NCBI RefSeq assembly: GCF_000970205.1
Contig: NZ_CP009512.1
Span: 4,030,001-4,094,000, forward strand
Direction of reading: 5' to 3'
Length of the DNA stretch: 64,000 nt
From: Methanosarcina mazei S-6
Lineage (GTDB): Archaea > Halobacteriota > Methanosarcinia > Methanosarcinales > Methanosarcinaceae
Under the pieces are notes generated by a model. It searched no databases, had not been told where the DNA came from, and saw only the letters and a list, made by a program, of their open reading frames with translations. The position numbers were made by a program, and so were the translations under genes. Positions within the stretch are counted from its first letter, which is position 1. The number at the start of each line of letters is the position of its first letter. Shown in pieces: positions 8,601-17,663 of the stretch.

Positions 8601-8941
8601 AAGTTGCAGGATAATTTAAAATTTATGGAAACGCTGTGATGATTTTATTTCTATGGTACAGACAGATGATTTCCAGATTAGATTTACATTCAGGGAGAAT
8701 TATAGAAATAAAAATAATATATTATGGCCAATATATATTATAGAAAAATGTCTGTCGAGGGTGAGAATAAATCCTGAAATCTCGAAACAGGAGGCTATGT
8801 GGAAACTGACCAGTTAGATTTCATTTTCCAAATTATAGACTAAGAGCAAGCCCGTTTCCATCAAAGGCAAAGAAATAGAGAGAAAGAGGAAAGGATTTCA
8901 ATAAACTGTTAAAATCAGAAGAAATTTAGGGAGTGGTATTG
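8601..8941. promoter_or_regulatory. surE / acetate transporter intergenic region
   Basis: The 340-bp gap holds a long A/T inverted repeat around 8715-8745, with two runs of ATATAT-type sequence on either side of a central GGCC. It probably contains the divergent TATA boxes. A minimal frame ATGTGGAAACTGACCAGTTAG near 8797, preceded by a strong AGGAGG, would encode only six residues and ends in TAG. An AGGGAG ribosome site at 8928-8933 serves the transporter. Confidence 0.35.
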
Positions 8942-9532
8942 ATGGCAGAAGCACAGGAAGTAGTAACACATGTAAATATAAAAGACAAGACTGCAAACCC
9001 CACACCATTAGGATTTACTGGTCTGGGTCTTGCTGCAGTTCTCTTAAGCCTGAGTTATATAGGGCTTTACCCTGTGGATTCGATGATCGTATCCATGGCA
9101 ATATTCCTGGGAGGCTTTGCGCAGGTCTTCGCAGGTATTATGGCATGGAAAAAAGGGAGTGTTTTTGGTGGCACGGCATTCTGTGCATTCGGGCTTTTCT
9201 GGTTTTCCTTTGCAGGACTTCTACTTATGCCTGCACTTGGCTGGATTGAGGGCCCTGAACCACTGGCACTTGCAGCGTATCTCTTCCTCTGGGGAGTATA
9301 TACATTCGTTATGCTGATAGCAACTTTGAAGCTGGGTAGTAAAGCTATAATATTTATATTTGTGACCCTTTTCCTGCTGTTCATGCTGCTGGCTATCATA
9401 AACGGTACAGGAAACACAGGCCTGCTTGTCATAGCCGGTTATGTAGGGCTTATTATGGGTCTTGCAGCCCTGTACACTGGCCTTGGGGAAGTGCTTAATG
9501 ACGCATATGGCAGAACAATTGTCCCAATTTGA
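8942..9532 (+). CDS. Acetate uptake transporter, GPR1/FUN34/YaaH (AceTr) family
   Basis: The 196-aa protein has the family hallmark NPTPLGFTG near residues 18-26, just before the first membrane helix. Six hydrophobic helices follow, with the second half carrying LWGVYTFVM and GLLVIAGYVGLI segments. Members (yeast Ato1, bacterial SatP, Methanosarcina AceP) form hexameric channels moving acetate or succinate with protons. In a Methanosarcina this fits aceticlastic growth or acetate exchange. The ATG at 8942 is chosen over the GTG at 8933 because AGGGAG ends 8 nt before it. The gene is followed by hairpins and appears to be a single-gene unit. Confidence 0.88.
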   Translation: MAEAQEVVTHVNIKDKTANPTPLGFTGLGLAAVLLSLSYIGLYPVDSMIVSMAIFLGGFAQVFAGIMAWKKGSVFGGTAFCAFGLFWFSFAGLLLMPALGWIEGPEPLALAAYLFLWGVYTFVMLIATLKLGSKAIIFIFVTLFLLFMLLAIINGTGNTGLLVIAGYVGLIMGLAALYTGLGEVLNDAYGRTIVPI

Positions 9533-9719
9533 AGATAGAAAAAATGAAAGCGTCAAAGAAATTATCAAATAAAAAGCAGTACCAAATAACACATAAAGCG
9601 AAAACAAAAAATTTAACGGCAAAAATGCCGAAGCAAAGATAAAATACAGGGCTGTTTGTTTTAAATATATTGAGCCCTGGTTTTTTTGATTTGAAAATGT
9701 CTTCTATTCCGATGTTATT

Positions 9720-9777
9720 ACCGGTTGTTTCGACACCGGTTCTCATTTTTAACATGAGATTTTTTAAGCAGGTGGGG
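9720..9777 (+). terminator. Two hairpins followed by a T run
   Basis: ACCGGT...ACCGGT (9720-9740, 9-nt loop) and CTCAT...ATGAG (near 9742-9758) form two adjacent stem-loops, the second followed by ATTTTTTAAG. They lie about 190 bp after the acetate transporter stop. They could end its transcript or delimit the structured segment that follows. Confidence 0.4.
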
Positions 9778-9786
9778 CATTAAAGA

Positions 9787-9862
9787 GGGTGGCTTGGCCG
9801 CCCTGCAATATCCGATCAGCAGGCGCCCTGCTTTAGCTGCCCGCTGACCAGTGTTCTTTTTT
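9787..9862 (+). ncRNA. GC-rich structured segment, possible small RNA
   Basis: Within a long AT-rich, gene-free stretch (9533-10870 has no convincing protein gene) this segment is much richer in G and C. A short stem GGGTGG/CCGCCC (9787-9803) is followed by a longer interrupted stem from GATCAGC (9814) to GCTGACC (9849). A run of six T ends at about 9862. A stem followed by a U run is the shape of an RNA gene end. No known RNA family was recognised, and strand is inferred from the position of the T run. Confidence 0.35.
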
Positions 9863-10028
9863 ATCGGGATTCCCCTGGTTTATCCCTGAACTTTTCTGTT
9901 TTAACAGGAGGCATTTTTGGTTCAAATACGGAAAGAGACGGAACTTCAAAGTCACATTAGCCGTATTTTAAAGTTAAACTTTAAAGAAGTTAAGTATTAA
10001 AGTGTACTTTTGATTTTAAAAAACATTT

Positions 10029-10211
10029 TTAGAACACGTTTTTAACTGTATATTCATACAGGTGATAAACACTTAAAGAGAACATTATCACCTTCATCGT
10101 CAGAAACTCCAGACTATGAAGCCATTCCCCTATCTCCATAATCGTTTCCGGTTGTACACTTCTCTGTTCTATTACGGTTTTTACGATTTCCTGTAAATTT
10201 TTTCCTAACAT
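10029..10211 (-). CDS. Doubtful small hypothetical protein, 60 aa
   Basis: The frame from ATG 10211 encodes 60 residues starting MLGKNLQEIVKTVIEQRSVQ. The N-terminal half looks like a charged helical protein. The C-terminal half (FLTMKVIMFSLSVYHLYEY) looks unlike it and could be read out of the original frame. No ribosome site of normal strength is seen, and no family was recognised. The hairpin repeats at 10236-10403 begin 25 bp upstream. It could be a short real gene, a frameshifted remnant or chance. Confidence 0.25.
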   Translation of the reverse strand: MLGKNLQEIVKTVIEQRSVQPETIMEIGEWLHSLEFLTMKVIMFSLSVYHLYEYTVKNVF

Positions 10212-10235
10212 TTTATCTTAACCCCACTGATAATG

Positions 10236-10403
10236 TATTCTATTAGACGTTACCTCAAAGCATTTCCTGTTTGAAAATGCCCTGTACGAGATATTCTTTT
10301 ATCCAACATTGTCTCAAAAGAAGTCTTCTGTTTGAAGACTTCCTGCATAGCATACACTATCCGACGTAGTCTTGAAGAGGCATCTCCATGTCGAAAATGC
10401 CAT
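10236..10403. repeat. Three 56-61-bp degenerate tandem repeats, each with a hairpin
   Basis: Units begin at 10236 (TATTC), 10292 (TATTC) and 10353 (TACAC). Each carries a hairpin in the same relative place: GCATTT/AAATGC (10260-10280), GAAGTCTTC/GAAGACTTC (10320-10342) and GGCAT/ATGCC (10379-10401). The loops share TGTTTG or ATGTCG-like sequence. The arms differ between units, but both arms change so that pairing is kept. Strand and function are unknown. Confidence 0.6.
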
Positions 10404-10870
10404 ACTTTACCCCACCGACTCTAGCTTTAGAAGCTCGTCATATTAAAACTTGTTGAGCTTGTATAAGAGAATTTTATATGAAGACCTTAATAATTTACAG
10501 GCTCTTCACTGAACTTTTTAATCATGAAATTGGAAAAAGAGGATGGGTATTGATAGCAAAAGAAGCAAAGAAAACAGAAAAGACCTTAGAAGTCCTGGAT
10601 TGAAAAAAAAACAATTAACAAACGTTTATTCCGACCCGAATTTATTATGTGAAATGAGACCTGAGCGCAAATCTCTCAGGCATACATAACTTTCTTCATA
10701 ATAATATCCTTCAGATTTGTCTCGAAAAGTAAACAGGGGATAAAACCCAAAGAAATTAAAAGAATGATCGAAACGCAAATATCTAAAAATGAATACCCTG
10801 AAAGATGATATCAACTGGCGCAGAGATAAGTTTTAAAAAAGTATATATCACAATTTAAATTATTATTTTC
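10404..10870 (+). promoter_or_regulatory. Gene-free region ending in the promoter of the CPBP gene
   Basis: About 450 bp with no supported gene. Short frames on both strands lack ribosome sites. A TATA-like AAGTATATATC lies near 10840-10850, 20-30 bp before the ATG at 10871, so the downstream transcript is probably leaderless. A run GGGTATTGATAGCAAAAGAAGC near 10546 resembles the start of the acetate transporter gene but is not a usable frame. Confidence 0.35.
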
Positions 10871-11695
10871 ATGAAAAACGAAGACCCTGATCGTTCATTT
10901 TCACTGAAAGTTTATTTGCTAATCATCATTGTGCTTTCATGGCCTTTTCAGATCGCCTACCCATTTTTAGGGGAAGCTTTTAAGCCGCTTCTTTTATTAT
11001 CAATGATTATGGTCGCTGTCGGCACTTATATTGCCGGCAAGTTTGTGTTCAGGGACGGGTTTGAAAACGCTGGCTGGCAATGGGGCAAACCCAGGCATTA
11101 TGCATACGCTTTTGGACTTGCATTGTTTTTGTGGGCTTTCCCGAGAGTTGTTGAACAGCTATTGGGAATTTATGAAGCCCCTCAGGATATAAGCGCCAGG
11201 ACAATTCTAATTGAGTTTTTACTTAGCTTCACAATCACACTCATTCCAGCTTTTAGTGAAGAGTTAGGTTGGCGTGGATATTTGCTGCCCCGCTTATTCG
11301 CCCGATATACGGCCCGCAAAGCACTGCTTCTGCACGGCTTTGTCACCTGGGTCTGGCACCTGCCAGTTGTGGTTGTGATGGGAACGCAGATAGCCGGCAA
11401 TCCTCTTGTTTCAGTGCCGCTTGTTATGCTTGTCAGTTTAGTACCGACGATTATGCACGCAGTTGTATTTGCTTACATCTGGTCAAGCACGCAAAGTTTA
11501 GCCGTATCGACCGTTTACCATGCCGCGTTTGATGAGGTTCGTGATTCCATTGAAGGGACGATTGGTTTAGGTCCGCTTTCACAAAACTGGCAAATGCTCA
11601 TTCTTACTATTTTAGGAATTGCACTATTATGGAAAGCAAAATGGAAAAAAAGAGCTAACGAAAGCCTTTTTTGCGGATTCCATCCTAATCTTTAG
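10871..11695 (+). CDS. CPBP-family intramembrane metalloprotease
   Basis: The 274-aa membrane protein has about eight hydrophobic segments. It carries the CPBP (Abi/CAAX prenyl protease 2-like) motifs in order: EELGWRGYLLPRL (EExxxR, near residues 129-141), a His in WVWHLP, and HAVVFAYIW and TVYHAAFD further on. These Glu and His residues bind the catalytic zinc in the eukaryotic enzyme Rce1. Archaeal members are of unknown substrate; roles in protein maturation or bacteriocin-type immunity are known in bacteria. No ribosome site precedes the ATG, but a TATA box stands at leaderless distance. The gene ends in TAG at 11695. An MNT-type nucleotidyltransferase remnant overlaps its end on the other strand. 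Confidence 0.85.
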   Translation: MKNEDPDRSFSLKVYLLIIIVLSWPFQIAYPFLGEAFKPLLLLSMIMVAVGTYIAGKFVFRDGFENAGWQWGKPRHYAYAFGLALFLWAFPRVVEQLLGIYEAPQDISARTILIEFLLSFTITLIPAFSEELGWRGYLLPRLFARYTARKALLLHGFVTWVWHLPVVVVMGTQIAGNPLVSVPLVMLVSLVPTIMHAVVFAYIWSSTQSLAVSTVYHAAFDEVRDSIEGTIGLGPLSQNWQMLILTILGIALLWKAKWKKRANESLFCGFHPNL

Positions 11696-11850
11696 TTTTT
11701 CCGTATGACACATCTCTAAGAGCCTTATCTCTAAAACCTGTCAAACCTCTGGAAAGATCTACAATATCAACAGTGTAGGGTATATTAAGATCATCTATTT
11801 TTTCTTTTAATAAAGTCCATTATTGACTTTGAGTCAGGCTTTAAGGAGTT
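11685..11850 (-). pseudogene. Remnant of a minimal nucleotidyltransferase (MNT) C-terminus
   Basis: Read on the minus strand from 11819 to the TAG at 11687-11685, the frame gives LLKEKIDDLNIPYTVDIVDLSR and then RDKALRDVSYGKTKD. This is like the C-terminal end of small pol-beta-type nucleotidyltransferases (MntA-like, often paired with HEPN proteins). A stop codon stands just upstream at 11822-11820. The preceding bases continue a similar protein in another frame (SKSIMDFIK), which implies a frameshift. The active-site GSxARG part is missing, so this is a decayed fragment. The rest of 11851-12079 shows no gene. Confidence 0.5.
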
Positions 11851-12079
11851 TTAAGAAGATTTCTACGCTGTGATTAAGTCTGAAGAATGTCACTATGGAA
11901 AACTTGATCGATGAAGCTAAACCTTTACCATCAAATATCGTTTTCTATCTCCTCAACCCCTCGTCTCAGAGCAGTGCAAATTTAATATAATGATTCCCTT
12001 TATCCATCTATTATTTCTAACAAATCAAAAATTCACGATTACCCTGTATCCCCCAATCAATATTAAGAGGACTTATAAA

Positions 12080-13948
12080 ATGGACAAATACGAAAAAGTA
12101 TTCGAGCTGGCAAAACGCCGCGGCTTTTTATGGAATTCATTTGAGCTGTATGGCGGAAGCCGCGGGTTTTATGATTACGGGCCTTTAGGGAGCACGCTGA
12201 AAAGGCGCATAGAGCAGATCTGGAGAGAGTTTTACGTAATTCAGGAAGGGCATATGGAAATCGAGTGCCCGACCATAGGTATCGAGGATGTTTTTGTCGC
12301 ATCAGGGCACGTTGGAGGCTTTTCTGACCCCCTGTGCGAATGCAAGAAATGTGGAGAGGCTTTCCGGGCAGACCACCTGGTGGAAAACGTCATGGATGCG
12401 GCAGGGACCCTGAGCGCAGAACAGCTCACAGAAGTCATAAAGGAAAAGGGGATCACCTGTCCCGAGTGTGGCGGAGAGCTCAACGACGCTTATGAATTTA
12501 ACCTGATGTTCAAGACCACAATCGGGCCCGGAACCGGAAGGCAGGGTTACCTCAGGCCGGAAACAGCGCAGGGGATGTTTGTTGACTTCCAGAGGCTTTC
12601 CCGATTCTATAGAGACAAGCTGCCTTTTGGGGCTGTGCAGATAGGCAAATCTTACAGGAACGAAATTGCACCAAGGCAGGGTGTTATAAGGCTCAGGGAA
12701 TTCACTCAGGCTGAATGTGAACTCTTTGTTGACCCGAGGAACAAGAAGCACTCCAATTTCGAGCGCTTCGCGGAAAAAGAACTTGTTCTTTACTCACAGG
12801 CAGCCCAGCAAACAGGTGAACCGATCAGGATGACAGTTCGCGAAGCTGTAGAAACCGGCGTTATCGCCCACGAAGTCCTAGGTTACAACATCGCTCTTAC
12901 AAACGAGTTTCTGACAAAAGTAGGGATCGAACCTGCAAAGCTCAGGTTCAGGCAGCACCTGAAAGACGAGATGGCACACTACGCAATCGACTGCTGGGAT
13001 GCCGAAATCGAAACAGACCGCTTCGGCTGGGTTGAAATTGTGGGCATTGCAGACAGGACTGATTATGACCTTAAAGCCCACGCAAGGGTCAGCAAGACAG
13101 ATCTTTACGTTTACGTAGAGTATGACGAGCCCAAAATGGTGACCCGTTTTGTTGTGAAACCGAATATGGGCAAACTCGGCCCCCTCTTCAAGGGCAAAGC
13201 AAAAGCCGTTGCAGACGCCTTAAAACAGCTTTCGGAAGAAGAGCTCTCAAAGGACCAGATCACAGTTACAGTAGACGGAGAAGAACTGTCTGTAAGTTCG
13301 GATGTAGTGGATTTTGCCGAAGAGACCGTAAAGGTCAGCGGAGAAAACGTCATTCCTCACGTCATTGAGCCTTCTTATGGTATAGACAGGATCTTCTACG
13401 GTACCATGGAACACGCCTTTGACGAAGAAAATGTTGCTAAGAAAGCAGCAGAATCCGGTCTCAAAGGTGCAGAAGAAGCAGAAGGTGCAGAGAAAACAGA
13501 AGGTGCAGAGAAAGCAGAAAAGGCAGAAAAAGGACCGGAAGCAACAAAGGATGAAACTGAGGGAGAAGGTGAAGAAGAAACCCGCCTTGTGATGCACTTC
13601 TCAAGTTCAGTAGCCCCTGTTCAGGTAGCGGTCCTCCCGCTTCTTACCAGGAAAGAGCTTGCAGACCCTGCAAAAGAGATCGTTGCAAAACTCAGGGAAA
13701 AGAACCTGCTCGTCAATTACGACGACTCCGGGACCATCGGGCGCCGCTACAGGAGAAATGATGAAATCGGGACTCCATACTCGGTTACTGTTGATTATGA
13801 TACCCTTCAGGACGGGACCGTCACAATCAGGGACAGAGACTCCATGCGCCAGATAAGGGCTCCAATCAGTGGAATCGAAAACGTGCTCTACGAACTGATC
13901 TACAGGGGCAGAAATTTCGAATCTGCAGGTAAACCCTTTAATTTCTAA
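12080..13948 (+). CDS. glyS: Glycyl-tRNA synthetase (archaeal/eukaryotic type)
   Basis: The 622-aa class II synthetase starts MDKYEKVFELAKRRGFLWNSFE and has the GGSRGFYDYGPLG block, the motif 2 region (FRQ- and REFTQAECE), EPSYGIDRIFY near motif 3 and a C-terminal anticodon-binding domain (APVQVAVLPLL). It charges tRNA-Gly. The ATG at 12080 follows AGAGGA. A longer frame from 11990 adds 30 residues without similarity. An insertion of about 40-45 residues, almost all Glu, Ala, Lys, Gly and Thr, lies between the motif 3 region and the anticodon-binding domain. It is encoded by short repeats (GCAGAGAAA and relatives, 13464-13580). It is probably a surface loop. Confidence 0.95.
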   Translation: MDKYEKVFELAKRRGFLWNSFELYGGSRGFYDYGPLGSTLKRRIEQIWREFYVIQEGHMEIECPTIGIEDVFVASGHVGGFSDPLCECKKCGEAFRADHLVENVMDAAGTLSAEQLTEVIKEKGITCPECGGELNDAYEFNLMFKTTIGPGTGRQGYLRPETAQGMFVDFQRLSRFYRDKLPFGAVQIGKSYRNEIAPRQGVIRLREFTQAECELFVDPRNKKHSNFERFAEKELVLYSQAAQQTGEPIRMTVREAVETGVIAHEVLGYNIALTNEFLTKVGIEPAKLRFRQHLKDEMAHYAIDCWDAEIETDRFGWVEIVGIADRTDYDLKAHARVSKTDLYVYVEYDEPKMVTRFVVKPNMGKLGPLFKGKAKAVADALKQLSEEELSKDQITVTVDGEELSVSSDVVDFAEETVKVSGENVIPHVIEPSYGIDRIFYGTMEHAFDEENVAKKAAESGLKGAEEAEGAEKTEGAEKAEKAEKGPEATKDETEGEGEEETRLVMHFSSSVAPVQVAVLPLLTRKELADPAKEIVAKLREKNLLVNYDDSGTIGRRYRRNDEIGTPYSVTVDYDTLQDGTVTIRDRDSMRQIRAPISGIENVLYELIYRGRNFESAGKPFNF

Positions 13949-14116
13949 ATTAGAATTAATTGAAGAATGAATTAAGGGAATAATTATAACCTGTAAATTC
14001 CTGAGCTGCGGGCTGAGAAGCCTACAGCAAAATATTTAATTTTTTATTACTTTTTTATAATTGAAATAAAGCCCTGAAATAAATAAACCTGAAAAAATAA
14101 GCGATCCTGAATCAAA

Positions 14117-16711
14117 ATGAAAGAAAGTCTTTTTCCTGAGAAACCGGAATGCATGAAGCATCCATTGATAAAGCCCGACACAGTGGAGCAGAGGCTTTAC
14201 CAGCTCAACCTTGCAGGAGAAGCCCTTAAGGGTTCAAGCCTTGTTGTACTTCCTACGGGACTTGGAAAAACCATAATAGCTCTTTTTGTAATTGCCTCCA
14301 GACTCCAGCGTTTCGGAGGAAAAGCCCTTATTCTCTCTCCTACGAAACCCCTTGTTGAGCAGCACGCAGCTTTTTTCAAAAAGGTGATGGCTCTTCCCGA
14401 AGAAGAGGTTCTGGCTTTTACTGGCAGCATTCCCCCCGCAGAGAGAGAAAGGCTATGGGAACAGGGAAAACTGATAGTATCAACCCCGCAGGTAATTGAA
14501 AACGACATCCTTACAAGGCGGATCAGCCTTGAGAACGTTAGCCATATCACTTTTGACGAAGCCCACAGGGCAGTCGGAAACTATGCCTATACCTTTATTG
14601 CGGAGAAGTATTTTGAGAGTGCGAAAAATCCGCATGTGCTCGGAATTACAGCAAGCCCGGGAAGTTCGGATGAGAAGATATCAGAGGTCTGTGAAGCCCT
14701 GCATGTCCAGAATGTAGCCGTGAAAACGGAAAAAGATAGGGATGTCCGCCCATATGTGCAGGAAAAAGAAATCGAATGGCTTCAGGTTAATCTTCCCGCA
14801 GAGATGGCAGAAATCCGGAGCTATCTTGAGAAAATTTTCGACGACAGGCTTGCAATTATCAGGAACCTGGGCTTTTCTGCAGGCAGCGGGAAATATGTCT
14901 CCAAAAAAGACCTGCTGCTCCTCCAGAAAAAGCTTCAGGGAGAAATCAGGGTAGGAGGAGACCCTGCAGTCTTTTCTGCCATGTCCGTGGTCGCAGAGAT
15001 GATGAAGGTGAACCATGCAGTGGAAATGGTGGAAACCCAGGGGATAGAAGCCCTCAGAAAATATCTGGAAAAACTCGACGCTGAAGCTTCTTCGAGCAAA
15101 GCGAGCAAGGCTGCAAAAAGGTTAATGGACGATCTCTATATGCGGAAGACCCTTTACCGGGCAAAAGAATGCGAGGTTGAACATCCAAAACTGGAGCTTG
15201 CGCGGAGAATCGTATGCGAGCAACTAGAAGGTAACCCGGACTCGCGAGTAATTGTTTTTACAAACTACAGAGACAGCGCTGAAATGGTGGTTAACGCTCT
15301 TTCCAGAGTTTCCGGAGTTAATCCTGTCCGTTTTGTGGGGCAGGGCTCTCGCCATAAGGATAAAGGGCTCACGCAAAAACAGCAGGTTGAAATCCTTGAA
15401 AGGTTCAGGGCCGGGGAATATAATGCCCTGGTAGCCACGTCGGTTGCTGAAGAAGGTCTTGACATTCCCGCCACAGACCTTGTTCTGTTTTACGAGCCTG
15501 TCCCTTCTGAGATAAGGAGCATCCAGCGCAAAGGCAGGACAGGCAGGCAGCACAAAGGCAGAGTGACCGTTCTCGTGACAAAAGGCACAAGAGACGAGGC
15601 TTATTACTGGAGCAGCAAAAACAAGGAAAAAAGAATGCTGAACAGTATGCACGGACTTGAAGCTGTCCTGGGCCCGAAAAATGTCAAAAAAAGCTCTGAG
15701 CTTTCCGATTTTGACAGTGTGTCTTTTATTTCAGACTCAAAACCGGAATCAAAACAAAACATAAAACTGGACTCTTACCCAGAATTTCAAGGAATTGAAA
15801 GCGAAAGTATGGATAAAATCGAAAGTGGGAGCCTGGAAAATACTGAAGACTTCCCTATAACTGATTTTGGGGATCCCGGAAAAACTGAGGGAAAAAACGG
15901 AAAAGATAGCGAGATAATTTCACACACGAAGGACATAAAACTGCAAAAAAATTCAGATGAGATTGGAAAGAAAGAAGAAAACGAGAAAGATTATGCAAAC
16001 ATAAAAGAAAAGCAAAAAACCCTTGTTGATTTCGGAACCGCATCAGGAGAAAGCTCAGACAGCCTCCTTAAAATTATAATCGACCACAGAGAAACAAAAA
16101 GCGGGGTTGCGAAAACTCTGGACAGACTCGGCATGGAACTCAGATTTATGGCTCTTGAAATCGGAGACTATATCGTGAGCGACCGCCTTGCAGTGGAAAG
16201 GAAACGTACAGATGACTTTGCATGTTCCCTGATTGACGGAAAACGCAACCTTTTTGCCCAGCTCTCTGACCTGGCAAGAGTTTATGAAAAACCTGTTCTG
16301 ATAATTGAAGGGGAAGACCTTTTCACTTCAAGGCAGATTAACCCGAATGCTATTTATGGTTCCCTTGCATCCATTGCAATAGATTTTGGGGTATCCATCC
16401 TCTATTCCCGCGACGAAGAGGAAACCGCATCTATTTTGAAAATACTTGCAAAGAGGGAGCAGACAGAAAATAAACGTGAAATCAACCCTCACGGGAAAAA
16501 GTCTGCCAGCACTCTTGCAGAACAGCAGGAATACCTCATCTCTTCAATCTCGAACATCGGGCCTAAAGCAGCCAGAAACCTTCTCTCGTATTTCGGCTCG
16601 GTAGAGGCTGTTATGAGGGCTGATATCGAGGAGCTGAAGAAAGTAAAGCAAATAGGCCCAAAAACGGCGGCCAGAATCCGGGAAGTTCTTGAAAGCCCAT
16701 ATAAAGGATAA
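14117..16711 (+). CDS. hef: Hef helicase/nuclease (FANCM-XPF-like fork repair protein)
   Basis: The 864-aa protein fuses three parts. First is an SF2 helicase with Walker A PTGLGKT (residues 46-52) and a DEAH box (in FDEAHRA, about residue 149), with motif VI at RKGRTGRQ. A charged, poorly conserved linker follows (about 520-650). The C-terminal part is an XPF/ERCC4 nuclease with the ERKRTDD catalytic motif near residue 693, then tandem helix-hairpin-helix segments (IGPKAARNLL, IGPKTAARI). Hef unwinds and cuts stalled forks and branched DNA and binds PCNA in other archaea. All key residues are present. The gene stands alone downstream of glyS after 168 bp without a gene. Confidence 0.95.
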   Translation: MKESLFPEKPECMKHPLIKPDTVEQRLYQLNLAGEALKGSSLVVLPTGLGKTIIALFVIASRLQRFGGKALILSPTKPLVEQHAAFFKKVMALPEEEVLAFTGSIPPAERERLWEQGKLIVSTPQVIENDILTRRISLENVSHITFDEAHRAVGNYAYTFIAEKYFESAKNPHVLGITASPGSSDEKISEVCEALHVQNVAVKTEKDRDVRPYVQEKEIEWLQVNLPAEMAEIRSYLEKIFDDRLAIIRNLGFSAGSGKYVSKKDLLLLQKKLQGEIRVGGDPAVFSAMSVVAEMMKVNHAVEMVETQGIEALRKYLEKLDAEASSSKASKAAKRLMDDLYMRKTLYRAKECEVEHPKLELARRIVCEQLEGNPDSRVIVFTNYRDSAEMVVNALSRVSGVNPVRFVGQGSRHKDKGLTQKQQVEILERFRAGEYNALVATSVAEEGLDIPATDLVLFYEPVPSEIRSIQRKGRTGRQHKGRVTVLVTKGTRDEAYYWSSKNKEKRMLNSMHGLEAVLGPKNVKKSSELSDFDSVSFISDSKPESKQNIKLDSYPEFQGIESESMDKIESGSLENTEDFPITDFGDPGKTEGKNGKDSEIISHTKDIKLQKNSDEIGKKEENEKDYANIKEKQKTLVDFGTASGESSDSLLKIIIDHRETKSGVAKTLDRLGMELRFMALEIGDYIVSDRLAVERKRTDDFACSLIDGKRNLFAQLSDLARVYEKPVLIIEGEDLFTSRQINPNAIYGSLASIAIDFGVSILYSRDEEETASILKILAKREQTENKREINPHGKKSASTLAEQQEYLISSISNIGPKAARNLLSYFGSVEAVMRADIEELKKVKQIGPKTAARIREVLESPYKG

Positions 16712-16803
16712 GCTGCAGGTTTCTTTTCTCTTTTCCAGCAGCAATTTTATTTTCAGTGACAGGGCTTTTGCGGCCAAGTCTTTATAGGCATTTAACAGGT
16801 CTT

Positions 16804-17418
16804 TTATATCTTTCTTAGCCTCTCTACCAGCCCGATGCTTTTATCTATCAGTTCCAGATGTTCGGCAATGCTGCGCGGGTTCTTTTCATTTTGCAGGGAA
16901 GCTGCAATGTTTACCATCTTTTTAAAGAGAAGGTTTTCCAGTGCCTTACAGTCTCCATCAGTTGCAGAAATGCCGGACGATTCAGTACTTCTTGCCCGGA
17001 CTTCAGGTTTAGCCTGAATTTCAGGGACTATACTTTCCGTTTCTTCGGTTTCATAAAGGGTCTCAGTGAATTCTTCTTCCTCAGACGGGAGAGTTTTCTC
17101 TTCTTCCTCTTCAATTTCCGATGCCCTTTGTCCGAACCGGGTTTTCTGTCTGCGTACCTGCACTTTCTTTCTGGGCTCAAAAGAGGGCCTTTCCCTTTCA
17201 CTGGAAGGTCTGGCTTCTGGAGCCTGGACTTCTGCCGCAGGTTCGGGAGCCGCAGTTTCTCCCCCTTCTTCCCGAACATCACATATAGGGCAGATTACTG
17301 TTCCCTGATAACGAAACTTGGGGGCTCCGCATATTTTGCAATGTTCAGCGAGCATCGTGCCGCCAAGTTCCAGAAAACGGGCTATTCTTTTTACTTTCAT
17401 GTCTTTATCAGAATCCAT
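16804..17418 (-). CDS. Zinc-ribbon protein of the autoantigen p27 (SSSCA1) family
   Basis: The 204-aa protein has an N-terminal helical lead (RIARFLELGGTMLAEHC) and a four-cysteine zinc ribbon CKICGAP...VICPICD. This matches the Auto_anti-p27 family found across archaea and in human SSSCA1 (ZNRD2). The middle (about residues 50-150) is an acidic, Pro/Glu-rich disordered linker. The last 45 residues form a helical segment (NLLFKKMVNIAASLQNEKNP...LVERLRKI). The molecular role in archaea is unknown. The ATG at 17418 follows GGAAGG. Converging with hef; about 90 bp separate them. Confidence 0.8.
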   Translation of the reverse strand: MDSDKDMKVKRIARFLELGGTMLAEHCKICGAPKFRYQGTVICPICDVREEGGETAAPEPAAEVQAPEARPSSERERPSFEPRKKVQVRRQKTRFGQRASEIEEEEEKTLPSEEEEFTETLYETEETESIVPEIQAKPEVRARSTESSGISATDGDCKALENLLFKKMVNIAASLQNEKNPRSIAEHLELIDKSIGLVERLRKI

Positions 17419-17663
17419 ACGCCTTACCTTCCTTTTTACATAGTTTTCAGATCATTTTGTAAGGTTTTTCCTGTAACTCCCTCTATATGAAGTTACCTTT
17501 ATAAAACATAAAGAAGAAAAGACCTGTACATAAAATCGTAAGGCTGAGACACTGAAGCTATCAGGCTCGTGGGTCACCGATAATATTTTATATAACAAGC
17601 CTGTCTTACACTAATTTATTAGCTCTAATTTTTATATCATAACTGACTGCGAAGGTGATTCAA

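Noticed and set aside
8797-8817. Six-codon frame with a strong ribosome site before the acetate transporter
   Set aside because: Too short to support; could be a leader peptide, or longer if its TAG were read as pyrrolysine, but nothing else speaks for it.
10546-10605. Sequence resembling the start of the acetate transporter gene
   Set aside because: About 20 bases of similarity only, with no open frame; likely chance.
10626-10814. 62-codon minus-strand frame
   Set aside because: No ribosome site, odd composition and no motif.
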